The position numbers and the translations under genes are program-made. Shown one piece after another: positions 9,601 to 19,800 of a stretch of DNA of 22,817 bases. Source of the stretch: Folioceros fuciformis (lineage: Eukaryota > Anthocerotophyta > Anthocerotopsida > Anthocerotales); contig JBNGIO010001107.1 of NCBI GenBank assembly GCA_049999805.1, positions 1 through 22,817 of the forward strand. The letters run 5' to 3'. The first letter of the stretch is position 1, and each line of letters begins with the position of its first letter. Under the pieces are notes generated by a model. It was not told the origin of the DNA, searched no databases, and saw only the letters and a list, made by a program, of their open reading frames with translations.

Positions 9601-10300
9601 GTATGAAGTTGTTCTGATTCATGACAACATATATGTACAATTGTACATGTAGTTTGTTACGTTTCTGTCCATACAAGGATTACAACCCACATCTCCCACA
9701 TCTCAAGACGGCGTGGCAAGACTCGAGGAGATTGAGCATACTATAGTCTACACTTTTCAGGTGCTAAAGCAAAACTGGATGATTCAACATTGCTCACTAT
9801 GAAATGGTAGACCTCACATAGAATTCCTAGTGAACTTCAATAGAAACTTCCTGAAATACTGACTCCACTTTCTTTGCATGTTGTGCAAGGCCTTAGGCAT
9901 TATCTCCTAGCTCAAACTTCATAGGCCCCGAAGGTCGTATGGATGGTGGACTCACTGCCCATGGCGCTCAAGGTTAGCGGTGACATGGGGTTCAAATTTC
10001 AACAAGATGCAATCCAATACACAACTTGAAAGGAGAGGAAACAAAATCTCTTCGCAGCACACTCAATTGAGTGCAGTCCACCATCCAAGCTTGGGACGCT
10101 AGCCAACACATGAGATGCAAGCCAAGTTTGTTTTACGACCCTTCTCTACAACTTCCTAACCATGCTTGAAGACCCAACTATCAACCTACATGATTTGCAA
10201 TTAATATTTAATTTGAAGGAGAAAAAACTTTAGAAAGGTTGTCACTAAGGCACTCCCAATTCATGGACGACCAGTCTTGCTGCAGAGTACAATTAGTTGA
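9601..10300. other. Intergenic interval upstream of the F-box gene
   Basis: No frame of note and no repeat longer than a few bases. I see no tRNA-like cloverleaf. It probably includes distal promoter sequence for the F-box gene. Confidence 0.4.
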
Positions 10301-10302
10301 AT

Positions 10303-10356
10303 AATATTATATATATAAATATTTAATAAAATTATATATAATATTTTTATTAAATA
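10303..10356. repeat. Two interleaved perfect AT inverted repeats
   Basis: AATATTATATATA (10303-10315) is the reverse complement of 10333-10345. TATTTAATAAA (10320-10330) is the reverse complement of 10346-10356. The arms alternate a, b, a', b', so the two hairpins cannot both form as simple cruciforms. The tract lies about 165-220 bp before the chosen F-box start and includes TATA-box-like strings, so it may overlap the core promoter. Confidence 0.6.
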
Positions 10357-10520
10357 TAGCCGTAGGATGGTGAACAAGGAGCGAGAAGAACGTAGGGTTA
10401 AGGGTGCTGTTATGTTAGGTAGTGTGTCGTCCATGCATCCTTGATCCGACCCTAGGTCTAGCTCCTGAATGCGTGATACGCATTGGAGTTTTGTTGGATC
10501 GGCACAGACGTTGTCCCCCC

Positions 10521-11828
10521 ATGGCTGCACAGACTGAGATGGATGCGAACCAGGCAGTGGTGTGGAATGGCAAGCTACCGGAGGAGATAGAGGCCAATAT
10601 CCAGGCTCGGCTGGAGCAGGTGTCGGACCTCATGCGCTCAAGCGCGGTGTGCAAAGCCTGGAGAGCGGCCCTGGCGTCGCCGGTGTCGTTGCGAGAGGCG
10701 TTGGAATGGCGAGTGGGGAGAGCAGGGAGGGAGGAATGTCTGCTGTTCATCGTAGGATTGTGCAACTCCCGCATTGCCTCCTGTTTCTATACTCCCGCGT
10801 CGGGCAAGTGGCACCGGCACCCACTCCCGCCATGGCTGCAAGCTCTGACGCTCGGCCCCGACAGCCCTCAGGGGATGCTGGAGCTCCCCATGTCTGGAGG
10901 GTCTCGATCCACGGGCGGAGGCGTGCTCCTGTCCACCATGTACATGCATGGGGACCAGAAGGTGGTGATCCCGCACCTGGGCAACCCGGCCGCGCACTCT
11001 TGGACCTGCCTGCCGGAGCTCCCGGCTAATCTGCGCCTGGGGCATGTTTTGGGCATTTACGTGGACGCCAGGGCTCGCTCCTTCAAGCTCGTGGCATTGT
11101 ACGAGACTCGGTTCTTTTCGCTGACCGAACCCATCCCCACATTCGTCTTCGACTCGGAGCGCGGGACCTGGAGTGTGACAACGTGGGCCTTGCCCAACAA
11201 TGAGTCCCTCAACTCCACGATGTCCGATCAGGGAGCGTTTGTGGGCAGTGTGCTCTACTGCGTTGCCGGATACTACAACAGAGGGTGCAATCTGCTAGCC
11301 TACGACCTGGAAGAGGCCAGCTGGAGTTGGATGGACGTGTCCATGCCTTCTGTAGGCCAGCGTATCCAAGTCATCCACTACTACAACCTCATCAATCTTC
11401 GGGGCCGGCTGCTATGCGTGGTGCTAGGCAAAGACGTGGGGATAATTGCCGGCGATACGATGTTTCTCCAGGTTTGGGAGATGGACTTCGAGATCAGGAC
11501 TTGGAAGGTGGTGGACACCATGCCCGCACCCATGTTGATTGAATTCTTGGGTACACGGCACTGCCCTTGGGGTCCTGCCAGACATCTTTGCCGCTGCCTG
11601 CACCACGTCATCCCGCTCAAGGTGGTGGCTTTGCCCAACTGCCAAGTTTACATAATGAACGACGAAGAGGTGGACAGGATTGTGCAGCTGGATTTGGGAC
11701 GAGCTCCTCCGACTTGGAGGTGGTTGCCCTCCTGGCCCTGGAACCACCTTGTGAGAAAGAGCCTTCACTGCGTGAACCCTTGTCTGGACTTGGGCAGCTG
11801 GATTAAGCATGTTGAGAAACATGCATGA
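10521..11828 (+). CDS. F-box protein with kelch/FBA-like C-terminal region
   Basis: A single open frame of 435 residues. I chose the ATG at 10521 (MAAQTEMDANQ) because the F-box follows closely. An in-frame ATG at 10422 would add 33 residues of non-conserved appearance. The F-box spans about residues 15-60: WNGKLPEEIEANIQARL, then SSAVCKAWRAAL. The remainder has repeated aromatic beta-strand segments such as CFYTPASGKWHRHPLP, VFDSERGTWSVTTW, LLAYDLEEASWSWMDV and VWEMDFEIRTWKVVDTM, typical of kelch or F-box-associated propellers. F-box proteins join SKP1 through the F-box and present bound targets to an SCF ubiquitin ligase. The target is unknown. No intron or frameshift is seen. Long minus-strand frames over it are shadows. 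Confidence 0.85.
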   Translation: MAAQTEMDANQAVVWNGKLPEEIEANIQARLEQVSDLMRSSAVCKAWRAALASPVSLREALEWRVGRAGREECLLFIVGLCNSRIASCFYTPASGKWHRHPLPPWLQALTLGPDSPQGMLELPMSGGSRSTGGGVLLSTMYMHGDQKVVIPHLGNPAAHSWTCLPELPANLRLGHVLGIYVDARARSFKLVALYETRFFSLTEPIPTFVFDSERGTWSVTTWALPNNESLNSTMSDQGAFVGSVLYCVAGYYNRGCNLLAYDLEEASWSWMDVSMPSVGQRIQVIHYYNLINLRGRLLCVVLGKDVGIIAGDTMFLQVWEMDFEIRTWKVVDTMPAPMLIEFLGTRHCPWGPARHLCRCLHHVIPLKVVALPNCQVYIMNDEEVDRIVQLDLGRAPPTWRWLPSWPWNHLVRKSLHCVNPCLDLGSWIKHVEKHA

Positions 11829-12609
11829 TTTCCAGCCTCCACACGGCATACAACCACTCCCTGCTTGATTGCATATACAAGTTGTGGACAGAATCGATTC
11901 TAATGAAAAGCAGCAGCATCCTGGTGGGCAGTTCCTTCCCTCTCTTCTGATATGGCACATTTCCACAGTGCTGAGTGTGAGAACGAGAATGGTGCTCAAG
12001 ATGATTTGGCAGGACTGCGCCGTTGTTCTATGCAGCTATTAAGGAAATAAGATTGCTAGGGTGAGGACAACCAGACGGGGAGCTACTTTACTCAGAAAAG
12101 TGCTCTGCAAGAATATCCACTAGTCTCTAATTATCAATGTTCTTGTTGCTCTTGCTAGTATTTTCCCTGTAGGTGGTTTCCCGCCTTGGAACTTGCGCGA
12201 GGGAGTGCAGCGCGTATACTTTGTGATTGCACAGACCTCTTGGCTCATCTTCTAGTACAATTTGTCAGTCAATTTTTGTGATCGCGATTATACTGTGAGG
12301 TTAGAAATGTTATGGACCAGCAGCACAACACTAAGTGTCATTCTGATGCACACTCGCTTGGCATTCCGCTGATGCGCCAGTCCTGATATTTCAACTCACT
12401 CCTTGCTTTTGAGAGATGGAGGCCGGCGCCACAGTGGAAGACTGTCCACGGGCCTACATTACCCATGGACGTGGGTGCAAAAGCTCGGATCATGTGACTC
12501 CGGTGTGCATCTTCCAATCCAGCATCTTTTCCATCCTTTCTGATCTAATATATTTCTTCAAGAAACCGGGCTGGGTGCATCTGAGTTTGCCAATCACATT
12601 CTGGATACA
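11829..12609. other. 3' flank of the F-box gene, no gene seen
   Basis: Mixed composition. Plus-strand TAATGAAA (about 11900) and GGAAATAAG (about 12041) could serve as weak polyadenylation elements. No coding frame resembles a known family. Confidence 0.4.
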
Positions 12610-14870
12610 TGTTTGACGGGACGTACGTTGGGAGCGTTCCTTCTGAATGCCTGAGCGAGCGACGTAGTGATGGCGATTCCATTGAGGTCGTCCAATATGA
12701 AAGCCATGGCGGTGCTAGAGGCATGTGTGGTTGAGAGGGATCTCGTTTTGGGTTCCCGGATGCATGCTTTACTGTGAGAAACAGGTACCACTCCGACACG
12801 TTCCTGCTGTGCTTCCTCATCTCGCGACTGTATGCTTCTCATGGCAGGTTGCAGAAGGCGAGCTCGAGGGTTCTGTTTGAGCCAGTGGTCTCCAATCCAG
12901 ATGCATCGATTCACGAGGGCAGCCATCATCATCTGCGCATGTTAAGGCAGATCAGGTAGCAGAACTGTATCGCGGGATGCGTAGGTGCAGTGTGGAGCCA
13001 GATGGGCATGTATATATTTGTAGGCTGCCCTCTTGCTGGATCTCGCCTCTGACTTAAAAGCACGCGAAGGGAGCAGATCTCAACAGGTTGGAGCAATTCA
13101 CCCAAGACGGTTCTGAAAGGCATGTCCAGTGATGGTGGCGACGTTCTTCATGGGGAAACTGGCTGGATTTTGTACTTCCGATTTCCCAACACCAGGAGAA
13201 CGACGAACGGTATGAGAACGAAGAAAGAGTCCTCACATGCTGAGTTCTATCATGCATAGGTTAGATGCGGAAGAAAGGAATGGCTCAGTCTGCCTGGGAT
13301 TCACCTTCTAGCCATTTCGTCTTTGTCCGAGTAAGAACAGTGTGTAACAAGAGTCATTCCTTTCCGATGTGTCAAATATGGATGGCACAAAGCTTGGATT
13401 GCACTTCACTGCCGAGAGTAAGAGAACGGTGTGATGTTGGAGTCAATCCTTGAAGTGATGTTGAGAGAGAGAGATAGTGAGAGTGGGCAGGATAATTGGG
13501 AGAGGGCATCCGGCGAGTGGAGTACAGGCAGAGATGGGCTCATCATCAGGGAGGCCGGCCCAGCATCCAATGCTTTTTGAGAATTGATCAGCACGGCTGG
13601 TTGTTAGTGCTGGATGGTGCTCCCGAACGAGACTTCAGGGGCAGCTGTTTGGGAAAGCTGGCTAGGCACCTGCCAAAACAGCTAAATTTGTACAACTGTT
13701 TAAGAGAACCTTCTCATTCACTCTGGGCACCCAGGTGCGGCTCTATGTGGTGCAGAACTACAAGGTGCCCAACCTGAAGACCTTCTTAAACAAGGGGATT
13801 GTGATTGCTGAAATTGTGAATTAAAAGAGAATTACCGCAAGTCGCACGATGACTGAGGTGCAAGCTAGCCGGGGGGCTGGGACGCTCAGCTCCGGGGTGA
13901 GGCTGCCTAAGCATATACAAATGGTGCGGGGTGTGTTTTGCAGGGGAGTGTGATGGGGTCTGCGCTTGCTGGCATGTTGGATTACGGTTGGGGGAGCTAG
14001 ATGTAAGACTTCGACGTTGTGGGCTGTTGGAATAGACTGACGTTGAGTGAAGATGGAGGAATGACCGTTTGGTGGACTTGGTCACAAAGATGTGGTCACG
14101 TGGTCTGCAATGAGAGCAACACAAGGGCCAGGAAGCACCTTGTCCGTATGCCCATAGTATGCAGGACGAAGGCATGGCTGTACCCAGTGCAGTGACATTT
14201 GTTTACCTTCAATTCAGGCATGTGTTAGTGTCGGGCGCTTGGCCTTGCAGAAGGGGAATCACCTGCGTACACAGATTACGAAACGAGGACACGAAGCTGA
14301 TGTGTATTTAGGCAGCAGCTTGGTGAACATGTATCCAAAGTGCGACACCTTGGAGATGCTCAGGAACCATTTGACGCATTTGGCAAATTTTCAGAAAAAT
14401 CGGGACTTGCACGGGTAAGAAATCCCTTCTGTATGCCTACCGTCTCGTGTCCATGGTGTAGAAGCAGCTAGATAGCTTGTCCTGCCTTTCTAGTTTCTGC
14501 ATGCATGTGTCATATGTATTCACTCCACTGGATTAATTGTATCCATCCCCTTATTGTAAGGATATCTTCACATTCTAGCAATTTAAAGATGCTGCAACGC
14601 ATGTGTTTTTGTCCACGATACACAGACAGGAGTGGCCAAATGTACATGGGAACAGGCAGAGAAGATACAGGCGAGGAGAAAAAGATCAGAGCATAGAAGC
14701 AGCCAGGTGGACACACACGGAGGGCCTGGTGCATGGATAGCTTTTCGGTTGGGGATGAGGGTCAAGCATGCCCAGAGTCCAACACGACTGAAGCAGGAAG
14801 TTTCCAGGGCCAAGAGAGAATGTCATGGACCACAGCTGGACTGGTCACAGGCCCGTGAACAAACCTGATA
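12610..14870 (+). pseudogene. PPR pseudogene 1, inverted decayed copy of the intact PPR gene
   Basis: Three blocks match the intact minus-strand PPR gene in order. Block A (about 12620-13060) matches the gene at about 19610-19130: GDLVLGSRMHA-like, LYASHGRL and CSVEPDGH-like pieces, broken by frameshifts and stops. Block B (about 14035-14415) matches about 18100-17740: HKDVVTWSAM, then a frame-shifted VPSAVTFV-like piece, then HEADVYLGSSLVNMYPKCD. Block C (about 14590-14850) matches about 17015-16760: the AEKIQARRK end of the E motif, past the stop codon and into the 3' flank. Similarity beyond the stop shows a DNA-level duplication and not a retrocopy. Sequence for triplets 2-4 is replaced by unrelated DNA (about 13075-14030), and roughly 700 bp between B and C is missing. 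It cannot encode a working protein. Confidence 0.85.
13666..13824 (+). other. Unassigned coding-like fragment inserted in PPR pseudogene 1
   Basis: An open stretch of 52 codons, without an ATG, ends at a TAA at 13822-13824. It reads FVQLFKRTFSFTLG, then RLYVVQNYKVPN, then FLNKGIVIAEIVN. The composition looks like real protein and unlike PPR, and an in-frame TAG lies just upstream at 13663. It falls where the pseudogene lacks its expected PPR triplets, so it may be a fragment of another gene carried in by an insertion. I do not recognise the family. Confidence 0.3.
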
Positions 14871-14876
14871 ACCGGC

Positions 14877-15375
14877 CGGGTGGTTCATGCGCAGGAGGCA
14901 TGATATGCATGAGATTCCAGGTTCCAGGGTTCAGGAGGAGCAGGTAGACACTCCAGGTAGTGCTCCTGCTGATCGCTGCATCACGGGGGCCGTGCATGCG
15001 GTGGCCATGGGTTGTGGGGTACAGTCTGGGCTTTTGGCAACACAGCAAACAAATAGCCATGCTTACCTGCTGGTAATGTAATTCGTGTACACACGTGGTA
15101 TAGCAACCTGCAGCCTAGCAAACAGTGCAGCCAGGGATATTTGTGGGTCCACCGAGTCCCTGGAATGTTTCAAGTGGTTGCCAAACCATATTGCTTCAAG
15201 TGGTCGGCCATCATTTGTGGGCAAGTTAAACATCTATGGAAGGGTGCTTCCAGGGCACAGAGCTGTAACCTGGATGCAGGGGTGTGCTCGAAGTCTGTGT
15301 TTGTTGCATCCCTTCAGGTTTGTGCAAGGGGATCAGACCTAAAGTCTGGACAGTAGGTGTCACCCACACGTCACC
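14877..15375 (+). pseudogene. PPR pseudogene 2 (5' partial copy with shared flank)
   Basis: About 15155-15375 matches the first P and L motifs of the intact gene (about 19325-19110): MFQVVAKPYCFKWSAIICG, then VFVASLQVCARGSDLKSGQ, with stops and shifts. The 270 bp before it (for example GAGATTCCAGGTTCCAGGG and AGCAACCTGCAGC) match the flank of PPR pseudogene 3 and not the intact gene. It lies immediately downstream of pseudogene 1 in the same orientation. Confidence 0.75.
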
Positions 15376-15825
15376 TGCTCTGATTGAAGTAGGAAGGGTA
15401 TCAAACTCACATGCTTTTAACCAGTTGGGAGTTATCTATGGGCGGGTGGGACCATTTTGCATAGCAACGTGCATTCAGCCTCACTTTATAATCACTGATC
15501 TACTTATCAACTCCCCTTACGATGTAGCAAAGTGCAACATCATTTGCACGTACATCTTCGGTGGAGGAACACACATGCCACATACGTTTAACCATACAAC
15601 ACCCTTTGATTGATCACCCTTACAATGTATCATTGCAGGAAATTTCATGAGCCGTAAGCCATTGCATCTAAGGAGGGCATGCAAGATGGGACCCAAACTA
15701 AGAGCCACTCAGCTTGATAGCTTTCTCTCAGGCATAACAGATGGCGTGTGGACAAGATCCATAAATCGTGACGAAGGGATTGCTGTTTTCATGCTCTGCT
15801 CACAATATCCTGCAATCAAGGTAGC
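15376..15825. other. Central spacer of the PPR palindrome
   Basis: AT-richer sequence between the two inner PPR fragments. I see no coding frame resembling PPR or any other family. It would form the loop if the inverted arms paired. Confidence 0.5.
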
Positions 15826-16400
15826 CTACGTCACTATATTCTCTTCACGGAGTCCGTCACAAGCATGGTGAGCATCCTCCACACTTGCACACTTCGTATA
15901 CATGTCCGCCAAGCCACTAGAAACAAACAGGCCACGCTCAAACCATTGGACAAGGACACTAATAGAAAGTGCTGCCCAAGTCTGGTGGGATGTGCACGAA
16001 CCTGAACTTGGGCGGCCACACACAACAGACCATCAGACCTCACACTGGACCTCGGCAGCTGATGACGACGATCTATCGCCCCCTTTACGTGTCCACTTTC
16101 AACGTGCGCGGAGATGATGACAGACCACGTGAAGGCATCTGGTTCGGAAACCACTTGAAACACTCCATCACTCGAGCATCTGTGTTCAACCAACAATCCT
16201 CATGGACAAGCTCGCGTGGTTGTCATGCTGCAGGTTGCGGTGGACACACGGCATACCCACACTACTTTTTTGCTTTCTGCCAATACTCGTTACCCCACAC
16301 CCATGTCCAACGGATGCAAGTTCCGAGCTCATCACGAGCACTAACTGCATTTTCATGCCTTTTCCTCCTGAACCCTGAACCATGGAATCTCACGCATTAA
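15826..16400 (-). pseudogene. PPR pseudogene 3 (5' partial copy, minus strand)
   Basis: Read from 16400 down. About 250 bp of flank (GAGATTCCATGGTTCAGGG, CGCAACCTGCAGC) match pseudogene 2. From about 16170 the sequence matches the intact gene from its first S/P motifs through the next S motif: VFQVVSEPDAFTWSVIISAHV, then after shifts FVSSGLADMYTKCASVEDA and a REENIVT-like end. Frame changes and stops break it. It matches the gene at about 19330-18980 and extends about 130 bp further than pseudogene 2. Confidence 0.8.
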
Positions 16401-16823
16401 CCACCCGACGCAGACACAAGTGTGATCTGCCTTGTGATCTCTCCCGTGGCATGCCGCCAGGTCTAATATTCAGCAGATCCTCAAAAGCTATGAAAATTCA
16501 ACGTGAAGTGTAACATGCAGGGTAAAGTGCCTACCTCAGCAGTCATCACCAGCAGTCCCAATCGCATTCCCAGAGAGGATAGCTGGATTCTCTGCTGCCG
16601 TGCCCCGCCCACTTACTTCTCCTTGGCAACATAGCAATCAACACAGCTCTGCAAATTCATTCCACATCAACGTGAGCCAATTGTTTAGAGAGGCATATTT
16701 GTGCGGCTACAATCAGAAGCTAGACATCGGCTCGTGGACCTTCTCTCTGTATGATCAGGTCTAGAACCGAGGAGTTCAGCTCTTGTCCATATCATCCCCT
16801 CTTGGTTCTGCAAAATACCTGCT
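16401..16823. other. 3' flank of the intact PPR gene
   Basis: Non-coding in both strands. The part next to the stop codon (about 16823-16740) aligns with the end of pseudogene 1. The part next to pseudogene 3 (CGGGTGGTT, about 16400-16412) aligns with 14877-14890. The middle 260 bp or so has no partner in the left arm, so it was deleted there or inserted here. Confidence 0.55.
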
Positions 16824-19800
16824 TCAGAAGTGCTGGACCTTAAAGGAATCCTGCCTCTCATCCCCAACCAAAAAGCTATGCACCAGACCCTCCGTGTCTG
16901 TCCACCAGGTCTGACCTGGCTGCTTCCATGCTCTGATCCCTTTTCTCCTCGCCTGCATCTCCTCAGCGTGATTCCACATCTGGACCGCTGTGTATATGTT
17001 GGACATCAACACATATGTTGCAGCTTCTTTCCCCCCTAGCTTCACTGATTCGTTGAAAGCAAGAAGCCCCACCTTGACATTGCCCCATTTTCGACAAGCA
17101 CCCAACAGAGTGTGCCAAACTGCAGCAGAGGGCGGTACAGGCATGGATCTCACCAAAGCTAGTGCCTCATCCAGCTGACCGGCACGGCCCAGGACATCCA
17201 CCATGCATACGTAGTGGTCTGCCGTGGGAGCGAAGCCATAGTCTCTACTCATGGCCCCAAAAAACTCCCACGCCTTCATCACTAGACCAGCATGACTGCA
17301 CACCGTCAGTACACTAAGGAAAGTGACCCCATTTGGTTGTATGGAATCCTCTCTCATTCTGTAGACCAAGTCCAGAACCACTTCACTCTCTCCTTGGGCA
17401 CTGTAGCCTGTGATCAGTGCACTCCAGGTGATGACATTCCTTTCAGGCAATTCATCGAACACCTTCTGTGCATCGCCCATGCTGCAGCACTTCCCGTACA
17501 TGCTAATCAAACTGCTCGCTATACACAAGTCACCTTCTAGCCCTAGTTCTACTATCTGTGCATGCAGCTGCCTTCCCAAATGCAAAGCTGCCACGTTTGC
17601 ACATGCCTGGAGGAGGCAGCCAAATGTCACAGAATCGGGTAAAGGCATGCCATCTTGCTGCATAGCACGGTAGACATGAAGGGCTTCCTGGCCCATGCCC
17701 TTCTGGGAATACCCTGCTATCATGGCAGTCCAGGCCCCCACAGTTTTTTCGCCAAGTCTGTCAAACACTTTCTGAGCATCTTCCAAGCTCCCACACTTTG
17801 CATACATGTTCACCAAGCTGCTGGCTACATACACATCAGCTTCGTGCTCTTGTTTTCTAATGTGTGCATGCAGGAGTTTTCCCTGTTGCAACGCTGGGTT
17901 GCCCACACTTGCACATGCCTGCAGAAGGGACACAAATGTCACTGCGCTGGGCACAACCGTGCCTTCTTCCTGCATTGCACTGTACAGATAAAATGCGTCG
18001 TGCACCCTGCCCTGCTGACAATACGCTGCTATCATGGCAGACCAAGTGACCACATCTTTGTGAACAAGTGCGTCAAACACTCTCCGCGCATCTTCCACGC
18101 TGCCACATTTTGAATACATGTTCACCAAACTGTTGGCCACAACACCATCACCTTCAACCTCACGTTCTCTGATCTGTGCATGAAGACTTCTCCCTTTCTC
18201 CAATGCCTGGGTCCCCATACTTGCACAAGCATGCAGGAGGCACACAAATGTCACAGAATTGGGTGCAGACATGCCTTGTCGTTGCATAACACTGTAGAGC
18301 TGAAGGGCTTCCTGCCCCATACCATGCTGGGAGTACCCTGATATCAACGCATTCCATGTCACCACATTTTTTCGAACAAGTCTGTCAAAGACTCCCTGAG
18401 CGTCATCCAAACTTCCACACTTTGCATACATGTTCACAAGACTGCTGCCTACAAATACATCAGCTTCAAGAGCTCGTTCCCGAATATCCTCATGCAGCTG
18501 CTTCCCCTTCTCCAGGCCTGCAGTGCCCAAACTTGCGCATGCCTGCAAGAGGCACACAAATATCATGGAATCAGGTACAGACCTGCCGTCTTCTTGCATG
18601 GCCCTGTAGAGATGAAGCGCCTCGTGACCCATGCCCTGCTGGGAATACCCTGCTATCATGGCATTCCATGTCACCACATCCTTCCGACCAAGCCCATCGA
18701 AAACTGTCTTGGCATCCTCTAAGCTGCCACACTTTGCATACATACTCACCAAACTGTTGGCTACAATAACATGAGATTCATATCCCCGTTCCCTCAGCTG
18801 TGCGTGAAGGTGCTTCCCCTTTTCCAACGCCTGGGTGCTCACACTTGCACACGCCTGAAGGAGGCACAAGAACGTCACAGAATCGGGTGCTACGATGCCT
18901 TCAAATTGCATAGCACTGTAGATGGAAAGAGCCTCATCCCCCCTTCCCCATTGGGCAAACCCACCTATCATGGTATTCCAAGTCACCACATCTTTGCGGG
19001 CAAGTCCGTCGAAAACTCTCTGAGCATCCTCTAGCCTACCACACTTCGCGTACATGTCCACCAGGCAATTACTGACGAACAAGTCAGGCTGCAGCCCAGT
19101 GGACAAAACGTGAGCATGCACCTGCTGGCCCGAGCCCAGGTCTCCGGCCCTGGCACAAGCCTGAAGGGCAGCCACGAATACGTGCCCGTCTGGCTTCACC
19201 CCGGACCTCTGCATCCGATGATACAGCTCTACGGCCTGCTTGTCCTGCCCCTGTTTGACATGGGCAGAGATGATGGCAGCCCACGTGAAGGCATCTGGCT
19301 TAGAAACCAGTTCAAACACATTCCTCGCGTCATGCAACCTGCCGTGCGAAGCATACATTCGCAGAACATGGAATCCCAGGACAGTGTCTGACTGGTACCC
19401 GTTTCTCACAGTGAAATCATGCACTCGGCTACCCAGAACAAGATCCCCCTTCACCACACATTTCTTCAGCACAGTGTAGAAGAGAGATTTGGGAATCCGA
19501 CAGTCCGTGTGCACCAGAGCTTCCAGAGCCTGGACGGCCTCACTGAGATCGCCATCATGGCATAGCCTACTTACACATTCAACAGAAATGCCCCCGTCGT
19601 CACGTGCAAGACCACTACCCATTCCCCGCATGCGCACATCAACAGCTGAAGCATTCGCCCGAGGTGGCTGGTGCAATTCGTTTAACCAGGGGACATCCTG
19701 GGTCTGCGTATTCCAGCCAGGACATCCCGCTGGACGGGCTGCTGGCTCGCTTACCCAGGTGCTACGACCCCCGAGTCCCACTGCCAACAGTGGATTCCCT

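Larger units (their letters stand above)
14877..16400. repeat. Inner inverted repeat (pseudogenes 2 and 3)
   Basis: The left arm (about 14877-15360) and the inverted right arm (about 16405-15970) are alignable by eye along nearly their whole length, coding and flanking parts alike, around a spacer of about 600 bp. Similarity looks moderate, roughly two matches in three by eye. It nests inside the larger inverted repeat formed by pseudogene 1 and the intact PPR gene. Confidence 0.75.

Noticed and set aside
9930-10000. A tRNA-like segment around GGGGTTCAAATTTC
   Set aside because: The T-loop-like string has no matching acceptor or anticodon stems at the right spacing.
10638-11056. Minus-strand open frames opposite the F-box gene
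   Set aside because: They are shadows of a GC-rich coding sequence with no family motifs.
12610-14870. PPR pseudogene 1 as a retrocopy
   Set aside because: Similarity continues past the stop codon into the 3' flank without a poly-A tract, so genomic duplication explains it better.
16680-16823. A DYW deaminase continuing after the PPR stop codon
   Set aside because: No HxE or CxxC zinc motif can be read in any frame of the 3' flank.
17855-19284. Numerous plus- and minus-strand short frames within the PPR gene
   Set aside because: All overlap the 1036-codon frame and repeat with its 312-bp period, as shadows do.
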